DNA of 62,318 nt from CAZHOV01 sp964534315 (GTDB taxonomy: Bacteria; Bacteroidota; Bacteroidia; Chitinophagales; Saprospiraceae). The translations under genes were made by a program, and so were the position numbers. The stretch is taken from NCBI GenBank assembly GCA_964534315.1, contig CAZHOV010000011.1, positions 1-62,318 on the forward strand, given 5' to 3'. The notes under the pieces are model-generated. The model ran no database searches. It was given only the letters and a program-made list of their open reading frames with translations, and was not told the DNA's origin. Shown here piece after piece: positions 51,901 through 59,770 of the stretch; the stretch's first letter is position 1; each line of letters starts with the position of its first letter.

Positions 51901-51993
51901 CTGCCTCCTGATGTATTTGCCTTTTTTATGGAAGTAGAATATATTGATGATGAAGTGGTCCTTTACGAAGGAAGTATTACATTAGTGCGATAA
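48979..51993 (+). CDS. Large gliding-motility-associated adhesin with SprB-like repeats (T9SS type B)
   Basis: A 1004-residue surface protein with a signal peptide (1-22), an N-terminal domain with several cysteines (about 23-165), a second module of like fold (about 170-340), a PKD domain (about 345-430, YNWDFGNGAIP), then five or six SprB-like repeats of ~75 residues (about 435-835; motifs PTCGGVADGSILITTSGG, YDWNDGNG, YTYEWSNGG and a P-P turn). The end (IYIPNAFSPNQDGTNDFF to YEGSITLVR) is the CHU/gliding-type B sorting domain. SprB-like proteins are moved along the cell surface as adhesins in gliding. This version is much shorter than SprB itself. lptC follows by 18 bp. Confidence 0.88.
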   Translation: MKFFYKFSQTVFFLFIATVLLAQPSNNECNNATALTSLSNWCSDAGQYSNAGATESVQPSPGCFPNNQPNNDVWFSFIAQATDVNISVIGNTNFDSGGTLSNPQFALYEGDCNGLADIACASDATGTNIVQSFAFGLNVGQTYYIRVSARDGNTGTFQLCINNFNEVPSPSGDCNTAVVLCDKSPFTVPNIQGIGSVNDVNGSGCDDGPCVFGENNSTWYKWTCEDPGSLTFTLTPLNPIDDLDFVIYELPGGINDCNNKQELRCMMSGEVVGANFPVWQPCTGPTGTNLGSVDTGESCGCDPGDDNFVAGINMQAGVSYALIVDNFSMSGDGFTIEFGGTGTFLGPTAAYNTSTETVCYGESITFTDASTFVNGDIVSYNWDFGNGAIPATSNQQNPPPVTWNSIGSKVVVLTIESDEGCIVTEVGTIQVDPCCEDVNEITADGLITDLLCASIQEGAIDLTAVSNAPITEIDWSNGASTEDIGDLAAGQYSVTITNEATCEEVLEFEVLSPPPILTEVEVGMPTCGGVADGSILITTSGGVSPYLYDWNDGNGLVPTNTFINIPIGDYDVTIQDANGCLLELTIPVEELVLELEPGIPVVIPPSCTGESDASITINIANGQPPYMYDFNDGNGFVSTNTLGNIPAGTYTVNAIDENTCTGEFEIIVEDPPPLAIQIDTINVSCFGEGDGIAVANVSGGVGNYTYEWSNGGQDSVITELVPGDYFITVFDGNGCEIQSGVTITEPPELFIEDLEVIDVLCFGQLSGQIIVGAAGGTPPYVYSTNGNFFQSDNVLANLPARDYTIYVEDANGCIATATATISSPPPLVIDAGEDAIIDLGFSTDINSTLSPLGWEVTYQWIPEDGLGCIDCADPEAAPVNTTTYQVIVTDNNGCTSTDEVTIVVEKKRPIYIPNAFSPNQDGTNDFFTAYAGPAARQIRTFKVFNRWGGLVFDGRNVPIGQDRLGWDGTFLGERLPPDVFAFFMEVEYIDDEVVLYEGSITLVR

Positions 51994-52011
51994 TCGATTG
52001 AGGTATTTGAT

Positions 52012-52578
52012 ATGAAAAGAGTTATATTATTTTTTGTAGCTCCATGGCTACTTATGGGGTTAGTTTCCTGTAAGAATGACCTTTCGGAAGTTAGAAGGAT
52101 TTTTACTGCTGATGAAGTGAAAGTGGAAACCATGAAAGATGTAGAAATGCTTTATAGCGATTCCGCTATCGTCCGGGTTAAAGTAAAAGGGCCTACCTTA
52201 CTCCGCCACAGGGATCCGGATGATCCTTTTGATGAATTTCCGGATGGTTTGGCCGTTGATTTTTTTGACAATTACGGAATTCAGCAAAGTAAGCTTACGG
52301 CCAATTATGCTATCCGGCGCGAAAATGAAAATCAGATCATTGTCAGAGATAGCGTGGTTTGGCAAAGTAATAAAAGGGAAGTACTTGAAACAGAGGAATT
52401 GATTTGGGATGAAAAAAAACAGATCGTATATACCAAACGGTTCGTAACCATTACTAAACCAGAAGAAATTATTTTTGGATACGGATTTGAAGCAGACCAG
52501 GATTTTAGTTCCTGGGAAATAAATTCGATAACCGGAAGAATTATGGTAAATTCACCAGACGAAGAGGTCCAAAATTGA
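52012..52578 (+). CDS. lptC: LPS export protein LptC (lipoprotein form)
   Basis: The 188-residue protein has a lipobox-like signal ending LVSC (residue 20), so it is probably a lipoprotein or membrane-anchored, then a single OstA/LptC beta-jelly-roll domain (about 40-175, with SVVWQSNKREVLETEELIWD). LptC receives lipopolysaccharide from the LptBFG transporter and passes it to LptA across the periplasm. The gene begins 18 bp after the adhesin gene and ends 11 bp before the CNNM gene. An lptC-hemolysin/CNNM order is common in Bacteroidota. Confidence 0.9.
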   Translation: MKRVILFFVAPWLLMGLVSCKNDLSEVRRIFTADEVKVETMKDVEMLYSDSAIVRVKVKGPTLLRHRDPDDPFDEFPDGLAVDFFDNYGIQQSKLTANYAIRRENENQIIVRDSVVWQSNKREVLETEELIWDEKKQIVYTKRFVTITKPEEIIFGYGFEADQDFSSWEINSITGRIMVNSPDEEVQN

Positions 52579-52589
52579 TTAATTGAATA

Positions 52590-53849
52590 ATGCTTATAGC
52601 TCTAATCATATTTTTTTTGCTGTTGTCTGCGCTTTTCTCGGGTACTGAGATTGCATTCATTTCAGCCAGCAAATTAAAGCTGGAGTTGCGAAAGAAAAAA
52701 GGAGCTCGAAAAGGGGCCATTCTGGGCCGTTTTTACGATAAACCAGCAGATTTTCTGGGCTCTTTACTGGTCGGCAATAACATCGCGCTGGTCGTTTTTA
52801 CCTACCTGATGACCAAGATCTTAAATCCTTTTTTTGAAAATTCTATTTCGAACGAAGCCCTGCTATTAGTTGTCAACACCCTTTTAATCACTGTTGTCGT
52901 CCTGATCTTTGGAGAGTTCTTTCCGAAAATTTTTTTTAGGCTCTATGCCGACCGGGTGTTATACTTTTTCACCTATCCCTTGTTGATCCTGAAGTGGTTA
53001 TTGCAGATTCCTTCCTGGCTGGTGACCGGTATTTCCGGATTTCTACTAAAATACCTTTTAAAGGCATCAGATGACCGGGTTGAAAATGTATTTACCCGCC
53101 TGGAACTGGAAAATTTTGTGAGGGATTCGGCTGCAAAATCGGAAGATGAAATAGATACCGATTTGTTTGGCAGGGCACTGTACCTAAAAAATATAAAGGT
53201 AAAGGAATGTATGGTGCCAAGACCAGAGATCGTACATATTGATGTCAATGCGGATGTTGAAGAACTCCGACAGTTGTTTATGGATTCAAAACTTTCCAGA
53301 ATCATTGTGGTGGATGGCGACATTGATAATGTATTAGGCTATATCCACCATCAACAACTACTCAATAAGCCCAAAGCGATCAATAAAATTTATATGGAAA
53401 TTCCAATCTTTCCTGAGGTAATGAAAGTGAAAGATCTGATGAACCGCTTTATCAAAGATCGCGTTAAAATTGCCTGTGTTGTCGACGAATACGGCGGAAC
53501 CGCCGGAATCGTGACTATGGAGGATGTGTTGGAAGAAATTTTTGGAGAAATAGAAGATGAACACGATCAGGAAGAGCACATCGAAATGCAAATTGGCGAA
53601 AACGAATATCTATTTTCTGGTCGCCTTGAGATTGACTACCTAAATGAAAAATACGAGCAATTGGCTATCCCGGAAGGCGAATATCACACTCTTTCCGGCT
53701 ACTTAGTAATGACCTCGGGAGAGATACCCGAACAAGGCGCTGAAATGATCCAGGACGGCAGTAAATTTATTCTTGAATTGGTAAGTGATACGCGGATCGA
53801 AACGGTACGCGTAATAAAGCTAAAAGAGAAGGATGAAGAAGCAGCTTAA
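52590..53849 (+). CDS. CNNM/CBS-pair membrane protein (hemolysin/CorC family, GldE-like)
   Basis: The 419-residue protein contains a CNNM (DUF21) membrane domain (1-190, SALFSGTEIAFISASKLKL and SLLVGNNIALVVFTYL), a pair of CBS domains (about 205-325, ending VVDEYGGTAGIVTMEDVLEEIFGEIEDEHD) and a C-terminal CorC_HlyC domain (about 340-415). Members are implicated in Mg2+ or cobalt extrusion. In Bacteroidota the gliding protein GldE belongs here. Without neighbouring gldD this copy may be another paralogue. Its 3' end overlaps the patatin gene by 17 bp, so the two are coupled. Confidence 0.9.
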   Translation: MLIALIIFFLLLSALFSGTEIAFISASKLKLELRKKKGARKGAILGRFYDKPADFLGSLLVGNNIALVVFTYLMTKILNPFFENSISNEALLLVVNTLLITVVVLIFGEFFPKIFFRLYADRVLYFFTYPLLILKWLLQIPSWLVTGISGFLLKYLLKASDDRVENVFTRLELENFVRDSAAKSEDEIDTDLFGRALYLKNIKVKECMVPRPEIVHIDVNADVEELRQLFMDSKLSRIIVVDGDIDNVLGYIHHQQLLNKPKAINKIYMEIPIFPEVMKVKDLMNRFIKDRVKIACVVDEYGGTAGIVTMEDVLEEIFGEIEDEHDQEEHIEMQIGENEYLFSGRLEIDYLNEKYEQLAIPEGEYHTLSGYLVMTSGEIPEQGAEMIQDGSKFILELVSDTRIETVRVIKLKEKDEEAA

Positions 53850-56073
53850 ATCATTTTACCATTCTTTTCCGCTTCAGTTATTCCTACTCCATTTTAGTAG
53901 TAACCTCCTGCTATTGGGAGCATGGGTAATCCTGTATATGCTGATGACCGGCTCCCTGGCGCGATCTCTGGGGATCAAGTATCTTTTTCTGGCTCCGGAA
54001 TATCTGGGAGAGGTTGATTTCTTAAGTTTCTTTTTACTGGGATTCGGATTTGGCGGGTTTTACATGACCTGGAACCTCACTACTTATCTGCTGGAGTCTT
54101 CGCGCTATCCTTTTTTGGCAACCCTTTCCAGGCCCTTTACCAAATTTTGCCTCAACAACTTATTCCTTCCGCTGGTATTCCTTGGTTTTTACCTATATCA
54201 TTCTATTTATTTTCAATTGTATTATGAATTACGGAATGTGGAAATCGTGATCTATAATTGCGCCGGCTTCCTTTCGGGAGCACTTTTCCTAATTCTGGCT
54301 TCAGTTATGTATTTTCATTTTACCAATAAGGATGTACTGACGTTTTTGAAAATAAAAGATGGTGGAGATCCGCCTAAGCCCAGGATCGTCACGGATAAGT
54401 CTGAAGCGGAAGTGGAAATGATTAAGCGGGATGAGCAAAAGCATCGTGTTCATACTTACCTAAGCGAATCATTAAAAGCCCGGGTTGTCAGAGGAGTAGC
54501 CCATTATGATAAGGCTATCCTGGAAAGAGTCTTCAAACAAAACCATATCAATGCCCTGATCGTACAGTTATTTAGTTTGGTCTTGCTCGTCGTATTGGGA
54601 TATATGATCGATAACGAATATTTTACCATTCCTGCGGGAGCCAGTATTTTTATTTTGATGAGTATTTTAGTGGCAATTATTGGGTCGCTTACCTATTGGT
54701 TTAATCAATGGAGAATTCTGGTCATAATAGGGTTATTGTGGTCAATCAATTTCCTGACAAGCAGAGATATTCTGATCTACAAAAACAAAGGGTTCGGGTT
54801 GGATTATGAAAGCGAGCCGGCAGCATATAGTTATTCAACTCTGGAAGCCATCAGTAATCCTGCTTTTGTACAACAGGATAAAAATGAAACCGTCAAAATT
54901 CTGGAGAATTGGAAGGAAAAAAACTCCCTGACTACCCGCAAGAAGCCCAAAATCGTTATGGTTTGTGTTACGGGAGGAGGGTTGCGAGCAGCCCTTTGGG
55001 CGATGCATGTTACCCAGAAAGCGGATAGTCTTACCCAGGGGAAATTACTCAGCCAAACCGCTTTGATCACCGGTTCCTCAGGAGGAATCATTGGTATGTC
55101 GTATTTAAGAGAACTGTACCTACGGCAGCAATTGACCGATTCGATCAGCTTGTATGATCCCATTCATATTGACCGCCTTTCGAAAGACATTCTCAATGCT
55201 ATTTCCTTTACCCTGGTATCTAACGACATGTTCCTGCCATGGGCGCGCTTTGAATCCGGAGGCTACACTTATCGTAAAGACCGCGGTTATATTTTTGAAA
55301 AGCAATTGAATAAAAATACGGAAGGAATAATGGATAAACCCATTATCGCTTATAAAAAACCAGAACAAGAAGCGCTGATTCCGTTATTATTCATTACGCC
55401 TTCTATCATTAATGACGGGCGGAGGTTGGTGATCTCTCCTCATGGTGTTTCGTATATGATGATTGCTCCAATAGGTATAGAGCAGCCAAGCGCCGTTGAG
55501 GTCGATGCTATTGATTTTGGCCGGCTCTTTGAAAACAATAACCCCTACAATCTGGGCTTCCTGAGCGCACTTCGAATGAATGCCTCTTATCCATATGTTC
55601 TTCCTAATGTCTACCTTCCCAGCGAGCCGGGTATTGAAGTGATGGATGCCGGATTTCGGGACAATTACGGCATAATGTCCGCCACCCGTTTTATTCACGT
55701 CTTTAAAGATTGGATATTGAACCATACCAGCGGTGTCGTGTTATTACAGATTAGAGGTAGGGATAAATTTTCGGACCTTTCATCAGAAAAACAGGGAGTC
55801 ATTGAGTCGATCTTAAATCCGCTTGGAGTTGCAGGGCAATTAACTGATCTTCAGGAGTTTGAGCATGATTCTAATCTAGGGTATATTTTTGACCTTTTGG
55901 GAAAAGAAAACTTTCACATTGTTCGGTTTACCTACAGCCCCAGCAAAGATAATGAAAGAGCTTCCGTTACTTTTCATCTTACGGAAAGGGAAAAAAGTGA
56001 TATCCTACAAGCCTTTCACCTTCCCCGAAACCAGGAAAGCCTTCGTCAACTTATGGAGTTGCTGAGTCATTAG
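53833..56073 (+). CDS. Membrane-anchored patatin-like phospholipase
   Basis: This 746-residue protein has two groups of membrane helices (about 15-165 and 240-320) and then a patatin domain (about 370-640): the oxyanion motif VTGGGLRAALWAMHV, the nucleophile elbow GSSGG (ITGSSGGIIGMS) and the dyad aspartate in MDAGFRDNYG. The serine-aspartate dyad of patatin lipases is thus intact. It probably hydrolyses membrane phospholipids. Patatin with a large N-terminal membrane region is unusual. The gene starts inside the end of the CNNM gene. Confidence 0.85.
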   Translation: MKKQLKSFYHSFPLQLFLLHFSSNLLLLGAWVILYMLMTGSLARSLGIKYLFLAPEYLGEVDFLSFFLLGFGFGGFYMTWNLTTYLLESSRYPFLATLSRPFTKFCLNNLFLPLVFLGFYLYHSIYFQLYYELRNVEIVIYNCAGFLSGALFLILASVMYFHFTNKDVLTFLKIKDGGDPPKPRIVTDKSEAEVEMIKRDEQKHRVHTYLSESLKARVVRGVAHYDKAILERVFKQNHINALIVQLFSLVLLVVLGYMIDNEYFTIPAGASIFILMSILVAIIGSLTYWFNQWRILVIIGLLWSINFLTSRDILIYKNKGFGLDYESEPAAYSYSTLEAISNPAFVQQDKNETVKILENWKEKNSLTTRKKPKIVMVCVTGGGLRAALWAMHVTQKADSLTQGKLLSQTALITGSSGGIIGMSYLRELYLRQQLTDSISLYDPIHIDRLSKDILNAISFTLVSNDMFLPWARFESGGYTYRKDRGYIFEKQLNKNTEGIMDKPIIAYKKPEQEALIPLLFITPSIINDGRRLVISPHGVSYMMIAPIGIEQPSAVEVDAIDFGRLFENNNPYNLGFLSALRMNASYPYVLPNVYLPSEPGIEVMDAGFRDNYGIMSATRFIHVFKDWILNHTSGVVLLQIRGRDKFSDLSSEKQGVIESILNPLGVAGQLTDLQEFEHDSNLGYIFDLLGKENFHIVRFTYSPSKDNERASVTFHLTEREKSDILQAFHLPRNQESLRQLMELLSH

Positions 56074-56157
56074 CAACTTTCTTTATAGTCATTAATGTCC
56101 ACTAATTGATGTAGAGTATTTCCAAAGCTTATGGGATGCCCTAAAAAAAATTAAAAA

Positions 56158-56808
56158 ATGGAATTTATTGAAAAACAGGTACTTGACAACGCTCTGTCCT
56201 ACGACGACTACCGGCACATGACTGATCAATTGCTGGCTCAGCAAAAGACTACGGGGACCAATCACAGCGATGCTATGATTGAGTACACTAAAATGAATGT
56301 ATCCCGTATGAACCGGCTAGACAAGACAACCAAACTTATTCCCATATTGAGCCAGAAGTTTCAATTTCTTAATTATCCCATCACCTGGTTGGTGCTCTCA
56401 GAAGCCTGGTGCGGGGATGCCGCTCAGATTCTGCCCGTCCTGAATAAACTGGCTAATCTCAATGAAAGCATAGATTTGAAGATCATTCTCCGGGACGAGC
56501 ATCCTGATATTATGAATGCCTTCCTTACCAACGGAGGCAGAGGCATTCCAAAGTTGATCTTTGTCGATCAGCATACATCCAAGGTACTGGGAAGTTGGGG
56601 CCCAAGACCAAGAGCCATACAGGGGTACGTACTCGAACAAAAAGCCGCTTTAGAACAATTGGAAGATGCGCAAGAAAAAAAGGTGGCTTACGACGCTGTT
56701 GTAAAAAATGTGCATAGCATGTATGCAAAAGCAAAAACGAAAAATATCCAGGAAGAGGTTTTGGAAGCGTTCTTCAAATGCCTGGAATTAGAGCTGAAAA
56801 TATCTTAG
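56158..56808 (+). CDS. Thioredoxin-like protein with WCGDA motif
   Basis: A 216-residue cytoplasmic protein of the thioredoxin fold: strand-motif VLSEAWCGDAAQILPVLNKL (about 80-100) and the cis-proline GGRGIPKLIFVD. The second cysteine of CxxC is replaced (WCGDA), as in the Thioredoxin_9 family, so it cannot form the usual disulphide and may work through a monothiol. N- and C-terminal helices extend the fold. It ends the co-directional block that begins at 48979, 84 bp after the patatin gene. The substrate is unknown. Confidence 0.85.
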   Translation: MEFIEKQVLDNALSYDDYRHMTDQLLAQQKTTGTNHSDAMIEYTKMNVSRMNRLDKTTKLIPILSQKFQFLNYPITWLVLSEAWCGDAAQILPVLNKLANLNESIDLKIILRDEHPDIMNAFLTNGGRGIPKLIFVDQHTSKVLGSWGPRPRAIQGYVLEQKAALEQLEDAQEKKVAYDAVVKNVHSMYAKAKTKNIQEEVLEAFFKCLELELKIS

Positions 56809-56851
56809 CCCTATAAAAAAATCGTAACTGTTCATCACCAACCAAGAAATC

Positions 56852-56905
56852 GGCAGAAAACGCCCTGTTTTGACCCCCCTGAAGAAAGCCAACGCGTTTT
56901 CTGCC
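56852..56905. repeat. 12-bp inverted repeat GGCAGAAAACGC
   Basis: GGCAGAAAACGC (56852-56863) and GCGTTTTCTGCC (56894-56905) are exact complements separated by 30 bp. It lies after the thioredoxin-like gene and could be its terminator. A third, shorter copy of the word, GCAGAAAAGCG, follows near 56936. Confidence 0.55.
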
Positions 56906-56997
56906 TTTGCACCCTTTAGGGCGAGGCGAACAAATGCAGAAAAGCGTTTAAAAAATTATTTTCTTCTGATTCCATTTTATATCTTCATTGACTTTTG

Positions 56998-57103
56998 GTT
57001 CTTTGACAAAAATTGTGGAAAATTGAATTTCAAAATAATATTCTTTGCAGCCACATGAGCTTCAAAGATCATTATTTTCATTCCACACAATTTGTCAAAG
57101 AAC
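56998..57103. repeat. 106-bp imperfect palindrome upstream of the two-gene unit at 57135
   Basis: The outer arms GTTCTTTGACAAAAATTGTG (56998-57020 with the next bases) and TTCCACACAATTTGTCAAAG (57081-57103) are nearly complementary. Inner segments AATAATATTCTTTG and CAAAGATCATTATT pair as well. It ends 31 bp before the ATG at 57135 and may be a regulatory structure or a mobile palindromic element. The sequence is unrelated to the three-copy 132-bp element. Confidence 0.7.
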
Positions 57104-57134
57104 GTGAATTTTTTAAGCTATTGAAATCGATAAA

Positions 57135-58469
57135 ATGGAGAAAAGTTTGCTATCAAAGCTTTTTGGGCAGGGAGAGAAATCAGATGATCAGCTAGCCGTT
57201 CGTTTCGGAAGATATGATGAGAGTTATAAAGATAGCTCGCGCTACGATGCCTGGGATGAATCACACGAGCTTTTTGAAAACGGACAATTCTTAGATGCTT
57301 ACTGCTGCTTTTTTGAATACCTAAAAAACAGCAAGGGCGATAATGTAACTGTGGAAAGAAAGGAGGAAGCTATCCACTTTGAGCTCAAGCAAGGGTCCAA
57401 GCTCATTCATGGGATGGCGAATGCAAACAAGCTTAAAGCAGAAGCAAAGGTTGGGAGGCTGGTACGTAGAGAAAAAAAGTTGCTTCAGCGGTTGCTGAAG
57501 CGTAATTTTGATCTCAAATATAGTCGCTTTTCGCTCACTCCTGAGGATGAAATTGCTATTTTTTTTGACACCTACACTGTTGATGGTTCACCGTATAAGC
57601 TATATTATGCATTAAAAGAACTAGCCATCAACGCTGACAAGCTGGATGATCTGCTACTCGACCAATATGACTTTATCGAACCGGTAGACGAAAAAACGAT
57701 TTTGGAAATTCCGGACCACGAAAAAGCAGTTAAACACCGGTTTATTGTTCAAACAATTCAAGTTGCGCTGCAAGAGATCGAAGAAGGTCCCCTCGATCCG
57801 GATCAATACCCTGCGGGTATTTCTTACCTTTTACTAGACCTCTGTTACAAACTAGACTACCTCACTACTCCCGAGGGGACGATGATGGAAACGCTAGAGC
57901 GTATTCATCGCCGGTATTTTGCCAAAGATGAGCAATTTAGCGCCGATAAAAACCGGGAGATGGTCAAAGAATTGAAACAACTCATCAGTCGGTCAAAGGA
58001 AGACTTCTATAAAGAATTTTATATTATCACTGCTACCTTTGGAATTACCACTCCCGTCAATCAGGATCGCATAGAGACCTTAATTGAAGGTGAACTTGAT
58101 CACGTAGATTGGTATATGGAAAATAATTGCGATGCGGTAGCCATGTCTATTCCCGGATATTTGATCGGTTATTCCCTGTTTAACTTTTCTGTTCCTGCAC
58201 CGATCAGGGATTTGTTTCATATTTATTATCAGATCGTTCATCAGGATTTTTTTAATGAATTGGGGGGGCAAGTTCATTTCCGTAAGGGAAAGCGGTTAAA
58301 CAAACGAGCAATCCGAAAAGCCATCAAGAAAATTGAGGTCAGGCACCGTGAGCGTTTCCCTGTGTTAGAAATGAAAACGGATATGCTCGACTGTTCTAAT
58401 CTGATAACTTTTTCAAAATCACTCCTACAGATGGTAGCGATGATGAATGTAATAGAGATGAACGGATGA
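57135..58469 (+). CDS. Conserved-looking helical protein of unknown function, coupled to the protease-like gene
   Basis: A 444-residue soluble protein, mixed helical, without signal peptide or recognised motifs. The N-terminal ~115 residues (RFGRYDESYKDSSRYDAWDE, FLDAYCCFFEYLKN) look like a YbjN/chaperone-like or substrate-recognition domain. The rest is long helices. Its stop overlaps the ATG of the next gene by 4 nt (ATGA at 58466-58469), so both products are probably made in fixed ratio and act together. A large palindrome precedes the gene. I do not recognise the family and assign no function. Confidence 0.7.
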   Translation: MEKSLLSKLFGQGEKSDDQLAVRFGRYDESYKDSSRYDAWDESHELFENGQFLDAYCCFFEYLKNSKGDNVTVERKEEAIHFELKQGSKLIHGMANANKLKAEAKVGRLVRREKKLLQRLLKRNFDLKYSRFSLTPEDEIAIFFDTYTVDGSPYKLYYALKELAINADKLDDLLLDQYDFIEPVDEKTILEIPDHEKAVKHRFIVQTIQVALQEIEEGPLDPDQYPAGISYLLLDLCYKLDYLTTPEGTMMETLERIHRRYFAKDEQFSADKNREMVKELKQLISRSKEDFYKEFYIITATFGITTPVNQDRIETLIEGELDHVDWYMENNCDAVAMSIPGYLIGYSLFNFSVPAPIRDLFHIYYQIVHQDFFNELGGQVHFRKGKRLNKRAIRKAIKKIEVRHRERFPVLEMKTDMLDCSNLITFSKSLLQMVAMMNVIEMNG

Positions 58470-59536
58470 ATGAATTACTGAGAAAAATAAAAAAAATAGT
58501 TGTCCAGGTCTCTACTCCTTTTGCCATTGGGACTGGTTTTTTTATAAAGGGTGCAGGAGTAGTGGTGACCAGTGAACAATTGGTGCGGGGAAACCGGGAG
58601 GTAACGATCCAGAATAAGGCCCTTCCAATGCAATTGGGGCGGGTTATTTTTTTAGATCCTGTTTACAATGTCGCTTTTGTAACTGTTTCTGGCGGAGCTG
58701 TTCAGAATATTCCCAAGCTTCAGGAAGAAAAGCAAGCCTTAAAGGGGCAACAGGTCATTGCCGCCGGTCATCCCGCCGATATGAAGTTTGTCTATAGAGG
58801 AGGAAAGGTTATTGACCCCGGGTTTAAGGCCAATCATCACCGGTATATCAGACATAATATTAGTCTGAGCCCTGCTTTTATTGGTGGCCCCTTGGTGACG
58901 GAGGAGGGGCTGCTTCTGGGAATGAATACAATAATTGAACAAGAAGAAAGCTGCGCTATACCCATAGGAATAATATTGGAAGATTTAAAAGCTTTTGAGG
59001 CAGGGGGCGGACATACGGGATTGCGGTGCCTCGAATGCGCAGAAATTCTTTTTGAGATAGATTTAGTTAATGGAAAGTGTCCGAACTGTGATGCGGAAGT
59101 TCAGCTGTTTAATGAAGTTGACTATTTCCAACCAGTCGGGATCGCCAAAACAATCGAACAACTTTTGGAACAACTAGGTTATTCGGCCTCCCTGGCCAGG
59201 CGGGGCCCCAACGCCTGGGAAATTGTACAAGGAAGTGCGCTGATCTCTATTTCCTACCACGAAGATAGTGGTCTTATTAATGGAGATGCTTACCTTTGTT
59301 CTTTTGATGATCAAAGTAAAGAAGAATTGTTTGCTTTTCTATTAAGCGCCAATTATGAATTGGAAGGCTTGACGTTTAGTATTAAAAATGATATGATCGT
59401 TCTCTCGCTTTTGATCTTCGACCAGTACCTGAACTTAAAAACGGGGAGTTTATTATTTGAACATTTATTCGAAAAAGCAGACTATTACGACAATATTCTG
59501 GTAGAAACCTATGGTGCTCAATGGATAGAGAATTAA
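58466..59536 (+). CDS. Degenerate trypsin/DegP-fold protein with zinc ribbon and YbjN-like domain
   Basis: Residues 1-175 of 356 follow the trypsin-like serine protease fold (AIGTGFFIKGAGVVVTSEQL, FLDPVYNVAFV, AFIGGPLVTEEGLLLGM), but all three catalytic positions are changed: Q38 for His, N68 for Asp and I139 for Ser. It cannot hydrolyse peptides by the usual mechanism. Two CxxC pairs (CLEC and CPNC, about 187-212) form a zinc ribbon, and residues ~225-356 resemble YbjN/type III chaperone domains. There is no signal peptide, so a cytoplasmic binding role is likely. The gene overlaps its upstream partner by 4 nt. Confidence 0.8.
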   Translation: MNELLRKIKKIVVQVSTPFAIGTGFFIKGAGVVVTSEQLVRGNREVTIQNKALPMQLGRVIFLDPVYNVAFVTVSGGAVQNIPKLQEEKQALKGQQVIAAGHPADMKFVYRGGKVIDPGFKANHHRYIRHNISLSPAFIGGPLVTEEGLLLGMNTIIEQEESCAIPIGIILEDLKAFEAGGGHTGLRCLECAEILFEIDLVNGKCPNCDAEVQLFNEVDYFQPVGIAKTIEQLLEQLGYSASLARRGPNAWEIVQGSALISISYHEDSGLINGDAYLCSFDDQSKEELFAFLLSANYELEGLTFSIKNDMIVLSLLIFDQYLNLKTGSLLFEHLFEKADYYDNILVETYGAQWIEN

Positions 59537-59654
59537 GAATAAAAGACAGAGAGACCATTCCAGTTTTGGCGTCTTTTTATCAGTTAAATGTTCTGAAAAT
59601 AGCAAAAATTGAAATCTTCTATGGATTTTAACATAAATCGTTCTTTTTATTTCT

Positions 59655-59662
59655 TATATTTG
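59655..59662 (+). promoter_or_regulatory. TAnnTTTG -7 element for the PorP/SprF gene
   Basis: TATATTTG matches the -7 consensus about 108 bp before the ATG at 59771. The -33 region is AT-rich without a clear TTTG, so the match is partial. Confidence 0.35.
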
Positions 59663-59770
59663 AGTTCTATAAATGGAATACAGGTATAGAAACCAAATTT
59701 TTTTTCTGTTTCCATTAAACAAAAGTTATATTATTTCATTAATAGCCTAATTTTTTCAAACTAAACATTC

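Noticed and set aside
56870..57058. 62-codon open frame between the thioredoxin-like and helical protein genes
   Set aside because: It covers inverted repeats, has no upstream ribosome site and no recognisable protein features.
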